Source of the DNA: Alopecurus myosuroides
Taxonomy: Eukaryota; Streptophyta; Magnoliopsida; Poales; Poaceae
Direction of reading: 5' to 3'
DNA length: 64,000 bases
Assembly: GCA_028641055.1 (NCBI GenBank)
Contig: CM054060.1
Location: 59,185,852-59,249,851, forward strand
Part shown: piece after piece, positions 36,972 through 47,879 of the stretch
Numbering within the stretch: position 1 is the first letter of the stretch
Layout: each line of letters begins with the position of its first letter
Translations under genes and position numbers: made by a program
The notes under the pieces: generated by a model
What the model saw: the letters and a program-made list of their open reading frames with translations, nothing else
Told to the model about the DNA's origin: nothing
The model's database searches: none

Positions 36972-37443
36972 TTAGTAATAAATAACTTTTAGGGTATGGA
37001 GAAATTCATGAAAATCACTTTTTTTACAACACAAAACATTCACATTAGACGATCTTGAACCCCATGGGATGAATTTTGTGGTGTATCCGGATGATTGAAC
37101 TCCTTGCGACAGACCGTACTCATACTTGAAGTATGTTGCATGTCCTTGTGGCATGCTGAAGTGGGGGACCTCGAGGCGGCCGGCCTTGCTGGTCACAATG
37201 ATATCAATCGCCTTGACGAAGTGATTAAAATGTTGGCGTGTCAGGTTCCAGGCTGCCGCGGATGTTTCTGGCGCCAATGACATTGACCTCCATGTACCAA
37301 AAGCTTATCTCGTGGTTTGGTGTGATGTCATTGTTTACGTCCTTGAAGATGATGGATAACATGCTTCTCCTATGTTTTGTGTAAGTTTTCCTCGCTCTGA
37401 CCACCATGGAGGAGATGATGCCGGATGAATAAGTTGACACCAT
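36972..37443 (-). pseudogene. unidentified protein-coding fragment, frameshifted
   Basis: Two overlapping minus-strand frames read like parts of one protein. The first (37443-37225) contains SMLSIIFKDVNNDITPNHE and FWYMEVNVIGA. The second (37283-36972) contains AAWNLTRQHFNHFVKAIDI, then VPHFSMPQGHATYFKYEYG and SSGYTTKFIPWGS. The non-repetitive, aromatic-rich composition differs from chance frames nearby. I do not recognise the family. A frameshift near 37250-37280 breaks it, and no ends of a gene are visible. It may be host sequence captured by the element whose termini lie at 36.5 and 39.4 kb. Confidence 0.4.
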
Positions 37444-37989
37444 CTATCTTCCATTAGCAAAATTAATCTATGCATCTACGGTTCTAGCATGTGTCAGCAC
37501 TCAGGCGTGAGGTGTCAATGAAATTAACCTGTGTGTGCATGCATTTACTGATCCAGGCCGTGAGTTCCTCGTGAGTCCTATGCGACTCACGCTAGCTAGC
37601 AGTAGCACCAAGTCTCTGAGAGTTCTTCACGTATCATTTCTAGCAGCATGCCTCGATTGGTTTGTATTTATTTAGGCGCTGGACACGACGCCGCAGCGGA
37701 GGCTACGATAGGACCCGACATGAGCAGACTGCTACCAACCATACTCATGGAGGCGCAGCGTGGGCTTTGTTCTGATCGCGCCGCCGACGGTACAAACTTG
37801 CCAGGAGCGCCAGGTCGTGATGCCCGTCTCTTTTATTTGGAGGCAACTATGTTGGGCGTCCTTGGACTGGGCCGATCGAGTCAGTGCCGATTCCAGCCAT
37901 TCGCTGCTCGAGGTGGACAAGTGTGCGCGGCAGTACAGCCCACGGCGAGCCACAAATTTAGCTGGATTTCCAATCATGCTCAATACCCG
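37444..37989. other. unassigned DNA
   Basis: A 149-codon plus-strand frame (37648-38097) runs on into the SINE at its right end and has no domain, so I do not call it. A partial inverted pair, GTGAGT...ACTCAC, lies near 37561-37590. Confidence 0.35.
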
Positions 37990-38005
37990 AACCAAGGCTA
38001 TCTTT

Positions 38006-38278
38006 CTTTTTTTGAAACACAGTACAAACGCAAACACTCATATATACGCGCAAACACTCACCCTATGAATACACACACGTACACCCTACCCCTATGAGCA
38101 CCTCCGAGAGACTGAGCTGACAGGTCTTAAAATTGACGAAGTCACCACAGGTGCCTCGCTGTCGACGGGAACGTCGCCTCCCACTGAAAGAATATTCCGC
38201 CTAAATGCAACACACAGATGTCAAATCTGGGGTTTGAACTCTGGTGGGCTGGAGATACAACCACCCTCCTAACCATCC
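38006..38278 (-). mobile_element. SINE, Au-like, tRNA-derived
   Basis: Read on the minus strand, the head resembles the Au SINE of grasses (GGATGGTTAGGAGGGTGG, an A-box-like region). This is followed by a B-box, AGAGTTCAAACC, and a T-rich-to-A-rich tail (GTACTGTGTTTC then A7). Possible target duplications are 37990-38005 and 38279-38294, which share 14 of 16 positions (AACCAAGG.TAT.TTT). The exact 5' end is ambiguous because the SINE head also ends in this sequence. It codes for no protein and would be mobilised by LINE machinery. Confidence 0.82.
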
Positions 38279-38294
38279 AACCAAGGTTATATTT

Positions 38295-39489
38295 GGACGT
38301 CACGTGATGGGTCGGGACTTCCAATCATGCTTCATGAGATAACTAAAAGAAGAACTCGACCCCAGGCGGAGCAGAACCAAGTTGTGGAGCTGAGGCGGAG
38401 GCTAGGCGAACGCATCACGGAGTCCCGCACCAGGAGCGCTCTCGCCGCATGGGCGTGGAGTGTGGGCCTCGTGCGAGTCCGGCAAGAGGGATCGCACCGC
38501 AACGGACAAACGCTCATCCCGGTATCTATGGCCCTCAGCTTGGCTTCTGCAGCAGAGACGACAGAGACGGTCCTTTGGGTTTCATCATCGTGAACGTCGG
38601 CTCCTGCCGCTGGAGGCGTAAAAGAAGATGGCTCGTCTTACGCACGTCGTCTCATGTTGTTCAGCCTGTTGTGACTCCTCTCATGAAATTTTTTACCGCA
38701 ATCAATTTTGATGTGGATCTCAGTTTCGCTCGTTGGATTATAAAGCAACCACATCTGTGTTGCTAGGAGTGGCCGTCTTGGACAGCGATTTGTATACGGG
38801 TCCAAGGCAGACCGGATCGCTCATATGTCAAACAAAATTCTAATGCAATGACAAAACAAAATTAGCCCTTGTGCCATACGGACTCCCCAAAAAAAAAAAT
38901 CGATACATAACTTATGGGTGGCATGGTGGGTAATTTTTATCAACTTATATGTCAATTTTGATGACGAACCAACCGACCAAGCAACCAATCAGGGAAGGCT
39001 TAACGCTTTTATTATTAGGTATATATAGATATCTTCAACAGACATATATCTCTTTTTCGGGAGCCTAGGTTTTTAGTCGTATCTTTTTGCGGGGAGTTCT
39101 CCTGGTGACCGTGTGTTATTGAACATGGGACAGGGGTGCGCAAGTGATTAATTAATAAGTACAATAAATCGAGTAATGTGTTGCCTTTTTTTTGGAGGGA
39201 ATGTGTTGGCATGGTTTACGTGAATATTTGTTCGACCATGTCTCTCATTAAATCTATGCCATTAATTAGGGATCTAACGCGCTAAATAATTAAGATGATG
39301 TGGATTAACCTGGTGTCTTCAATAGAGTTCCGTATATTGCTTTTAGTATATAATAGATAGAATAGATGGAGATGATTGAGAATGGAACTGCTGAGATAGA
39401 CAGAAAAGGCAAGAAAACAGTGGTGAATTTAACTACTATACATGAGAAGCAGCGAACATAGAAGAATATGACACCATGAATGAAACCTA
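38295..39489. other. unassigned DNA with second 28-bp word
   Basis: 39051-39078 repeats 36458-36485 exactly. Around 39335-39365, CTTTTAGTATATAATAGATAG resembles the right end of the same class of grass transposon. No gene called; frames around 38327-38766 lack protein features. Confidence 0.4.
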
Positions 39490-40001
39490 CTGAGGGTTAG
39501 ATAAAAGTTAATGTGGATGCTAGTTTCACTTGCAAATTCAAGTCAGGTTCTTGGCATGTTGTAGTGAGAGACCATGAAGGGAAGACCATCGCCTCGGCCT
39601 GAGGCAGGATTAGACACTGCTAATCAACCTAGATCAGCGAAGCCACATCATGCTACGAAGGACTGAAACTTGCTTGGACGGACACTTGTAACAAGATCAT
39701 ATCCGAAACTAATTGCCAAACCTTATTAGGATTTTTTTTATCCAGGAGGTAAGGATCGCACAAATGACGGAATTCTTGCTAAGGATTTTAACCGAATGAC
39801 CCCGGAAGGAAAGATTGTCAAGTTTGAGTACTAAAACAGGGAAGCAAATTTCTTAGCTCATAAGATTGCAAAGTATGTTGGTAGGGAGTTGTGTAATTGG
39901 GTTTTGTATGGCCAAGTTCCAACCTGCGTGTCGGATGTGGCTTTGCGTGATTGTATGAACTCTATATATATATCCTGTCAAGTAATACACAACACCTTTT
40001 G
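39490..40001 (+). pseudogene. RNase H-like domain remnant of a LINE
   Basis: The plus strand encodes KVNVDASFTCKFKSGSWHVV with VRDHEGKTIASA, then EATSCYEGLKLAW, ISETNCQTLL, and after interruptions EANFLAHKIAKYVG with VLYGQVPTCVSDV. This is the RNase H-like (RVT_3 type) domain found at the C-terminus of some plant LINEs and related host proteins. The first Asp (VDAS) and the Glu (EA.S..E) are present, but the third catalytic Asp reads Asn (SETNCQ). Stops and frameshifts break the frame. It ends at the target site of the LINE inserted at 40015. Confidence 0.75.
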
Positions 40002-40014
40002 AAAAAACTTAAAT
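40002..40014 (+). repeat. left target-site duplication of nested LINE
   Basis: AAAAAACTTAAAT, repeated exactly at 47221-47233. Part of the match is an A run, but CTTAAAT supports a real duplication. Confidence 0.8.
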
Positions 40015-40018
40015 ATCT

Positions 40019-40476
40019 GGTGGACAGTGTGGCGGGGCACCTACACGGATGGAGCGCCAACCTCATGAACCGGGTGGGCGTCTGGAGCTGGTGAGGTCCA
40101 CTATTTCTGTTGTCCCCGTCTTCGCCATGATGTCTCTCGATCTGCCGTGAAGACACTATCTGCTATTGATAAGATACTCAGAGTCTTCCTATGGCAATGG
40201 CGCAAAGAAGTACACGGCGGACACTGCCTGGTGGCGTGGAACAATGTGTGTATGAAGTCTTGGAGGACTAGGCATTCCTAACATTCAGCTTTGGAACCTG
40301 GCTCTCAGGAACAGATGATTGTGGCTACAGAGGATCGACCCCTCCAAGCCATGGAAGGAATTCAATATCCAGGTTCGGAGATCACGAAGCAGCTTTTCGA
40401 GGCGGCTACCTCATCGGTCCTAGGGGATGGGGCCAACATGTTCTTTTGGACGGATAGATGACGGATAGATGGCTGC
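40019..40476 (+). pseudogene. LINE ORF2, RT C-terminal part (segment 1)
   Basis: The plus strand reads VAGHLHGWSANLMNRVG, LELVRSTISVVPVFAMMSL, AIDKILRVFLWQWRK, then after a frameshift GLGIPNIQLWNLALRN and finally FFWTDRW. These match the end of the LINE RT domain. A tandem ACGGATAGATG duplication (about 40450-40471) adds a stop just before the LTR insertion point. Several frameshifts are present. Confidence 0.85.
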
Positions 40477-43400
40477 TGTCGCATCCGGACTTCTAGAGGA
40501 TACTCACAGTCCGCTAAACAGTAGAGAAATGGCTTACGGGGCATACCGGCACCCGCATCTCAATATGAGTAGGCCAACACGTAAACGTGTGACAACCATT
40601 CTCTTACTATTCATCGTCTGCGCAAACCATCCCATAGAAATCCAGCTACTTCCATTGACGTACTTCATAACATATACACATGGTACGTCAACGGCATTTG
40701 AACAAGTGATGTCACAACAGATCTCTAAGACACAAATAAATAGAAATAAGTTGCAAATAGCTCTCACTAGAGCAGAGATAGCAAATACAATCATCCAGAG
40801 GACACATGTCCCAACATATCATCATTACATCACAGCGGAAGCATCCAAAATGTCTGAGTACAGACGAGATCCAAATAGGCCTAAGAGGCCGGGAACGAAA
40901 AGACGGAGCCCATCCACGAAGTCTCGGATCCTGCCCGGGTCCGCTATCTACTCGTCAGCAGCCTCGTCATACTCCACGTAGTAGGCACCATGGGGATCCT
41001 CGGAAACGTAGTCTGCGGAAACCACAGCCCCAAAGGGGTCAGTACACAAACGTACTGGCAAGCAAGACTCACAATTCACCAAAGTGTTCCCGTCAACATC
41101 AAGCACAGATGCTTTGGGTTCAACGGAAGAATAGGTGATACAAAAGATGCGACAGCGGGCTGCACTAACCAACTACGGATACATACTACAACTTCCGGCT
41201 AACAGAAAGGAGATAAGATAGCGTATCGTAGCCAACTAACAACTAACTCCAAACAAACCCATCCTGGATCTCGCCCCTTATCCAAAGAAGCAATCCGAGG
41301 ATAACTCACACTGTTGGATTAATGATGGTTCAAGTTATTGTGTCAGTAAGCCTATTACTAGTCAAATTGTTATTGATTAGGTGTAAGTTGTCTGAGTACT
41401 TGTTAGCCAGTACTTTCACCAAGTCATCCATAACCGCGGAAAACACGGCTTCTCGAGAAGATTTATCCCTGCAGGGGTGCACCAATTTGGCCGTACACGT
41501 AAGAATATCCCGCCAGATGGAATGCCTCCCACCAAGCGGGGCACTCAACACAATCCAACTCTTCTTCGCATCAAGCCCAAAGAACCCCGTGCAACTGAGC
41601 GCACGGCTAATCAAGCCCCACGAAGAAAAGGGGACCCTCATAGCACTCTAAGAACGTGTCTCCCTAAATGCCGAGTACAAAAGTTCCACACTGGCCTGGG
41701 CTCGCAAATACATATGCATGCGACAAATGGAAAACCCGAACTAAATGAGGCGATTTGGACGAGATGCGAATCGAATCAAATTGAGGGGGGCGCCCATACA
41801 CGCTTCCCACATGCGGGTAGTGCGCTCATCATGGATCAGTAGACAAGACCCTTTTCCTAATTAGGGTCAACACTAGCAGGCCTCAAAAACCACGTCGGGC
41901 CTCCTGCCGGTGCCTTATCATCAAATTAGCATTACCTCAAACATTAACAGGTTGATTGTTTAAACATCGAGCCCCAGAACATAATAAATATGGTAACAGA
42001 AATAACAGACAGCAGACTCGAGCAGTAACAACCCTAAGCATGCTAGAAAGACACGGGCAACAAGCAACGGGGTTATAGGTGTGGGGGTGAGGCTATATCA
42101 GGGTTAAAGGATAACATGTGATAGGATCGAATACAAGCAACGATTCATATGGCTAGCAGAATAGACAACGGAAAGTATCGGTATCCAATGTGGAAAGGAA
42201 CACAATGGTTCATGTGAGTGAATACTTGCCTGCAAACTCAGCAGCCTGGTACTGAGCTAGATCCTCAGAAGGGGTGTCGTAAGTCTCGTCGGTCTCAACG
42301 TCGTCGTCTATTCGAGAAGAAGCAAACAAACAACGCAGAGAGACAAACAATCAATAACATGGCATAGTGCACAATCATGGGATGATGCATGACAATTTAA
42401 CTGATGCATCAATGGTAAGCTACTGGACATGGTAACATAACATAATTAAATGGACCCACATGCAATTTGGATTGCATATGGAAAGCCCATGAATTATGGT
42501 TGGATTAAATGATCTACAACTAAACAACATGTGGAAGTGGATTAGCATGATGCATGGATGAGGAAAACAGAAAGAAAACAACAATAGAAACAATTTGAAA
42601 TGAAATTTACCAAGTTTGGAATTTTATTTATTAAGTTATGAAATTTTGGTTTCTTAAAGGTGTTACACAAGCATTTGTTGTTTTCACCAATTTTATTTGT
42701 TCAAAATAGGCAACAAAGTTCATATTTGGAAAGAACACAAAATTTTAGGTGGAATACATGTTTCAATTATTGAAAAAGGAATTAAGATGAATTAATTACG
42801 AATTAAACAAGATTTAAAAGGGATTTAAATCAAGTATGAATTTATTTGAATTTTTATTTGTTCAAAACATTAAACCAAATTCATATTTGAAAAGTTTATA
42901 CTTTTCTGGTTTGAAAACATATTTTATAAGTTCAAAAATAATTTAATTTGACCAAGTTATGAATTTAGCAAATTTAAATGATTTAAACAAGGTTTAAATT
43001 ATTTACCCAATTTTAATTATTCAAAACATGAAACAAAGTTTATATGTGTAAAGGTGGTTCAATTTAGCATGGAAAACATATTTCATTTGTGTTATTTGAA
43101 TTAAGTTTGAATTAGTTATGAAATTAACCAAATTTAAAAGGAGTTGTTTGAATTTGAATTTTGAAACAATTTGAAATGTTCAAAACAGAAAACAAATGAT
43201 TCAATCATGTAGAGAATTTAATTTGGTGCAGAATACATATTTTGTTTGTATTATTTGGAGTTGTTATGCCAAAGTTATTCACATTTTAAATCTGTGGGCT
43301 AAAATGTGATTTTAAAACTATACAGATTTGGTCCAGGGGCTTAACTGCGAAAAAGGAATCACAGAACAGCCCCTGGGAACATTTTCTACTCGCGCAAAGC

Positions 43401-44950
43401 CACCCTGGGTCACTGGCAGTGGGCCAGTGCCCAGCTGTGCTTGCGTGGCGCGTGGGTACGTGCCTGTGTAGCAACCAGGGCCAATGACCTGTGGGGCCTG
43501 GGCGCTGGCGTGGCAAGGAAAAAAGTTGGGGATTTAATCCGCCCGCGGGGACTCGAACCATGGCCGCCGACTCGCGCGAGCAGGGCTGCTGCCACTGCGG
43601 TACTGCACTGTTCGTTGACAGTAAGGGGGTCGTGGGGGGGTATAATCTTCAGATCCGCGCGTTAACTGTAACTGAAACGAAAAAGTTCAGTTCTTCTGAA
43701 CTTGGCCGCGACGGGGAGATCGCCGGACTCGCGATCTGCCGCTGCTGTGGCTGCTGTGCGTGCACGGGCTGCCGTGTGCGTGCACGTGCTTGTGTGCTAC
43801 GGTGCAGAGTGGAGAACGGAGAGAGAGGGAAGCGAAGCTCACATCGGGGAACGGAGGAGGAGCAGGTGCCCCGAGCTCGGTGAGGAGGTGGCCGGCGACA
43901 GAGGGGACGGCGGCGGCGACCAGGAGGTGCTCGTGCCCCTCCCAGGACACGAGGAGGACGAGGGCGTCGAGGGGAGTCCGTTCCCGGCTAGCCAGCGAGG
44001 AGGCGCATGGTAACGGCGGCGATCATCGGAGAGGTTCAGAGGTGGCAGTGCTCGGTGGGGAGTTTCAGAGAGAGAGGAAGCGGGCAGGGAGAGAGGAAGA
44101 AGGAATGAATGTCGACGGCGGCGCGAGGGAGTGGAGAGAGGGTGTAGGGTAGGAGGGGAGCCCTAGGGCTTTAAGGGGGAGAGGGGCGCGCGGTGGCCGT
44201 CCCATCTGCTAGAGCGGCGACGTGGACACGCTGGATGCTCGGCCGTACAGAGGTTAGGGACGACAGCGAAGAGGTAAGCAGGCCGTGGGCTGGGCCTGCT
44301 GCCCACTGGCCTTCGCTTCCTTTTTTTTTGTTTCTTCTCTTTTTTTTTTGCTGAAAAATAAAAAGGAGAAAAAGAATGAGGTTTTGAGGTTAGAAAATTT
44401 TTAGGAAAATTTGTCTTGATTATTTATTGTATCAGCAACCCAGTGCAAACTTTGTTTTTCCAAATAATTCAACTTTGTTGCTGTGTGTAAATTTGTTTGA
44501 ATTTGATTGAATTTAATATTAATTGAATAATTGAACTTAAGCAACTTAAAAGTTTTTAAATTCAAGTTTATTTGAAACAAATGATTGATTTGTTTTGTAA
44601 TTTTCATAAACTTCAAAATGGTTGCTGTTTGTATTTTATTTGAATTTGAATGCAAATTCAAATTAAGTGAATTATTAAAAATAACCATTTGATAGTTTGA
44701 ACTTTAAAGTTTAATGGAAACAATTGATGTTTTGATTTGAACTTTTTATTTGGAAAATTGTAACAGAGCAAGTATGAAACAAAACATTTGAATATTGTTT
44801 GAATTTCAAATGGGAAAACAAAGGAAAACAGATGAAAACAAATGGAAAACAAATGTCAAAACAAATGCAATGATGATGTCATGATGCAAAACATAAAATA
44901 ACAAGAAATAAAACATTCTAAATGGGAGTTTTCATACTTGGGATGTTACA
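40477..44950 (-). mobile_element. solo LTR, 4.47 kb, Gypsy/LARD-like
   Basis: The insert starts TGTCGCATCC and ends GGATGTTACA, so both ends are TG...CA, with a perfect 5-bp duplication GCTGC (40472-40476 and 44951-44955). On the minus strand it begins TGTAACATCCCAAGTATG, a start typical of large Gypsy-type LTRs. No internal LTR pair, PBS, PPT or coding region is visible, so it is best read as a solo LTR left by LTR-LTR recombination. The length is in the range I recall for Sukkula-like LARD elements. Read on the minus strand, the order is AT-rich (44940-44330), GC-rich (44300-43400, perhaps the transcription start region) and AT-rich again (43300-42400). Confidence 0.85.
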
Positions 44951-44955
44951 GCTGC

Positions 44956-45684
44956 CAGGTGGACGCATAAAGGACTGGCCCCCAACCTTTTCAGCAAGGT
45001 TTCAAGGCAGACAATTAAGGAGCGAAAAGTCTGTGAGATTGTGACGCCATCCAGGGTAGGTGGCTTGAGGACATCTTCCCGGACCTAGTGGTGAGGGCAC
45101 TTGAAGAGCTGCTAGAATTGGCGGCGCAGCTTACCAATATCAACATGGTAGATGATGCTAGAGATTCTTACATCTGGAACTGGGAGCAAGGCAACACTTA
45201 TTCAGGGCGTGGTTCGAGGGCACCATGAGGTTGGGAGGAGCTGACCAGATTTATAAGTCCCGTGCGCCGGCAAAATATAAATTCTTCCTCTGGCTTGCCC
45301 TGCGTGACCGTTATTGGACTGCGGATCGCCTCAGTAGGCGTGGATTACCCGTCCCGACAGCTTGCCCCTTCCGTGACCAATAGAGTGAAAGCATCGACCA
45401 TCTTTTGCTTGGTTGTGCTCTCGCCAGGGAGGTCTGAGACACCTTCCTATTGCTCTACGCCCTCGGGGAGGGGAGGTTGGATCCCCGACCCAGACGTGAG
45501 TTTGAGCAACTGGTTGCCTTCATTCGGAGAGGAGTACGGCGCCAATAGGGATTGGTGGATAGTTGTTTTGCTCATATCCTGGAGCCTATGGAGGCAACAT
45601 AATGTCATTGTGTTTGAAGGGGCGAGCCCCTCCTCGGCATCAGTAGTTAGGGCGGTATTAGAGGAGGCAGAGCATTGGCGCTTA
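44956..45684 (+). pseudogene. LINE ORF2, zf-RVT region (segment 2)
   Basis: Directly after the solo LTR the frame continues from segment 1: CTGC joins CAGGTGG to give WLPGGRIKD. Later pieces in shifting frames include IYKSRAPAKYKFFLWLALRD, RYWTADRLSRRGLP, IDHLLLGCALAREV, WWIVVLLISWSLWRQHNV and VVRAVLEEAEHWRL. These are the zf-RVT region and C-terminal tail of plant LINE ORF2. After the Harbinger element the tail resumes at 47072 (ASKCRYVEGWGVVPF, then stop). At least three frameshifts or stops exist. Confidence 0.85.
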
Positions 45685-47068
45685 GGGCATCTCCAGTCGC
45701 CCCTCCAGAGCCCCCCTAGGCGGCCTTTTTAGCGCCGGAAGCGGCGAATAACGCCGTTTCCTCACCAGTCGCCCCCCCAGAAGTCCAAATAGCGCCGTTT
45801 CGGCGCTATTTCGCGCCGCGGCACCCAGGCCAAACCCAGCCCGGTGGGTTCGGCCTGGGGGGGCGAAACTGCGCGACAGCACGCGCGGGCTAGCTCTGTC
45901 AGTGACGTGCCGAATAAACGCGGGAACAGAAACCCCCGCCCGTGACCTTCTTCTCGGCGCCCGCGTCGTCAAAGGCTGCCGGAGTAATGGCGTGGCGGCC
46001 GCCCAGTGCATGCGCCCCAGTCAAAGGCTGCCGACGTAATGGCGTGGCGGCCAGCCAGTGCATGCATGGCGGGGGCGGCAGAGGTGACACGCGCGGCGCG
46101 CTCGTCCCTTGCCGTTCTCCCATTCTCGCTTCCTCCTCCTCGCCGTTCTCCCATTCTCGCCTCCTCCTCCTCGCCACCCTCGCCGTACCTAGCAACGATG
46201 CCTCGCCTCTGTGATGCGTGGCCCGACAGCGACGAAGAGGAACAGCAGCCGGCGCAGGAGGTGGCGCCCGAGCAGCCGCCGGCGCAGGGAGCGGTGGCGG
46301 CCGAGCAGCAGCCCGCCCAGGAAGAGCTGGCGCCCGAGCAGCCGGCGCAGGCTGCCCGGCGCTGGAGGAGGGAGAGGAGGAGGCAGCCGATGTGGCCAGA
46401 ACAGCACGCTGCCTACCACTCCTCCGAGACAGCTCGGAACGAGGGAGCGTTCCACTAGGTCCTCGACGGCCTCGAGCAGGCGGGGCGGCGGCGGAGGCTT
46501 CCGCCGTTCGGGCATCTCTGGAGACCCACCGAAGGGAAGAGGCGGAGCGCGATGTGCACAGGCAGCTGGCCGAAAACGCTGCGTCGGCCGAGCAGCAGGC
46601 CATCATCGCGTAGTACGAGGCCGACCGGCGGCAGGTGGCGCTGCAGAGCGAGCGGCGCAACCGCCAGCCCTCTGAGCAGGCGCAGCTGCACCGGCTGCGG
46701 GTGCAAGGCCGGGCGGAGCGGCGCTGGCTCGCCGCGGCGAAGGATGACGGCGAAGCTGGCCCCTCCAACCGGCTCGCCATGGTGGCGAAGGGTGACCGCG
46801 AGGAGGACGACGATGAAGACGACGACGCCTAGAATAGTCGCCGACGTAGACTTATTTTCGCACTGTTTAGTTTATTTCTCGATGTTTTAGTTTAAATTTG
46901 CGTCGAAATTGTACGAACTTTGCCTGAAATCAATAAAATGCGTCGAGTTTCAAATCGAGTTTTTTTTTTGCTGAAACTTGGGCTCGGGAAGCGACTGGGA
47001 AGCCTGCCCCCCAGTTTCCAGATTAGCGCCGTTTGGCGCCGCGGCGGCCCCAACGGCTGGAGATGCCC
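45685..47068. mobile_element. PIF/Harbinger-type DNA transposon, non-autonomous
   Basis: Ends are GGGCATCTCCAG and CTGGAGATGCCC, perfect 12-bp terminal inverted repeats, flanked by TTA (45682-45684 and 47069-47071), the Harbinger target. Subterminal GC-rich blocks with GCGCCGTTT occur on both sides. No DDE transposase is present. It carries a degenerate ORF (46198-46832) with a possible poly(A) signal, AATAAA, at 46932-46937. It sits in the 3' part of the nested LINE. Confidence 0.92.
46198..46832 (+). pseudogene. degenerate acidic/coiled-coil ORF inside Harbinger element
   Basis: A frame starts MPRLCDAWPDSDEEEQQPAQ at 46198 and runs through Pro/Ala/Gln/Glu-rich repeats (PAQE, PEQP) to a stop at 46456. 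After a frameshift, another frame reads THRREEAERDVHRQLAENA, then a stop at 46611, then YEADRRQVALQSERRNR and ends DREEDDDEDDDA at 46832. The second half has the charge pattern of a coiled coil. A poly(A) signal follows about 100 bp later, so this looks like a former transcription unit. I do not recognise it. It could be a captured host gene or an accessory protein of the transposon family. Confidence 0.45.
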
Positions 47069-47220
47069 TTAGCTAGCAAGTGTAGATATGTGGAGGGTTG
47101 GGGAGTAGTCCCCTTTTGATGTCCGGTTGCGTCCTCTACGTCTGTGTCGAACGTGTTGTAAGCGGCCATCTTTGAACTTTCTTCTATGAAACCGATACGT
47201 CTTTCCATGACGTATCCTTA

Positions 47221-47233
47221 AAAAAACTTAAAT
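47221..47233 (+). repeat. right target-site duplication of nested LINE
   Basis: AAAAAACTTAAAT, matching 40002-40014, directly after the LINE 3' end. Confidence 0.8.
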
Positions 47234-47879
47234 TATAAAAGATTTTTTTTTATGATAACAAAGATGTGAGGCCTGGGTTCTTGTCCTTCCGTAAACAAAA
47301 AATATATAAGAACACTTTTTGTGCGGCCATCTTAAATGAAGATTGATGAATCACGAGTTACGGGACAAAATATTTAGTCATGGGACCGACAGACTATTGA
47401 TCAGCCTTGAAATTTTTGGAATCAGTTTACTCGATTCGATTAATCCATGGAGGCATGGAGCAGGTATTAACCTGATCGAGGTGTTGATTCAATGAGTGGC
47501 CGGGCGCGCCGGCTGGCTCGGCTCTTGGTGATTTTTTTTTTCTGGGGCTCGTCTCGTTGAGGCCTGAGGCAGAGGGAGCCACGAAAATGAACAGGCCGTC
47601 GGCCGTGTCGGCGTCCCCCGGATTGGATCAGGTTTTAGCGTCTCACGAGTGGAAGCAGATGATCAAATAGAATTCCGTGTTTCGTGATTTTGCATCCAGT
47701 GCAGCGGTGTTGCTGTTGTGTGATTTGTTTCTCCAATGTTCTCCCTGTTTTTTTTTTCTTCAAAAAAGACTTGCATACAGCATACAGTTGAGACGTGTTT
47801 TTTTTCCCTACACTTAGACCTAGTCATACAGACGTTACGAGACATGTTGCTAACTTTTCTTTTTGGAGAAATACTTGCA
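47234..47879. other. unassigned DNA
   Basis: AT-rich near the left edge, possibly the rest of the 3' end of the RNase H-carrying LINE at 39490. No gene recognised. Confidence 0.4.

Larger units (their letters stand above)
40015..47220 (+). mobile_element. 5'-truncated LINE hosting two later insertions
   Basis: The LINE consists of 40015-40476, 44956-45684 and 47072-47220, about 1.34 kb in all. It is flanked by a 13-bp TSD and ends in a short A run after CGTATCC. It starts within the RT C-terminal region. A solo LTR (40477-44950) and a Harbinger element (45685-47068) interrupt it. At both junctions the reading frame resumes exactly when the insert and one TSD copy are removed. Confidence 0.9.

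Noticed and set aside
43548..43560. tRNA-like T-arm sequence (GGTTCGAGTCCC on the minus strand)
   Set aside because: I could not find the rest of a cloverleaf or an acceptor stem around it, and it lies inside the solo LTR.
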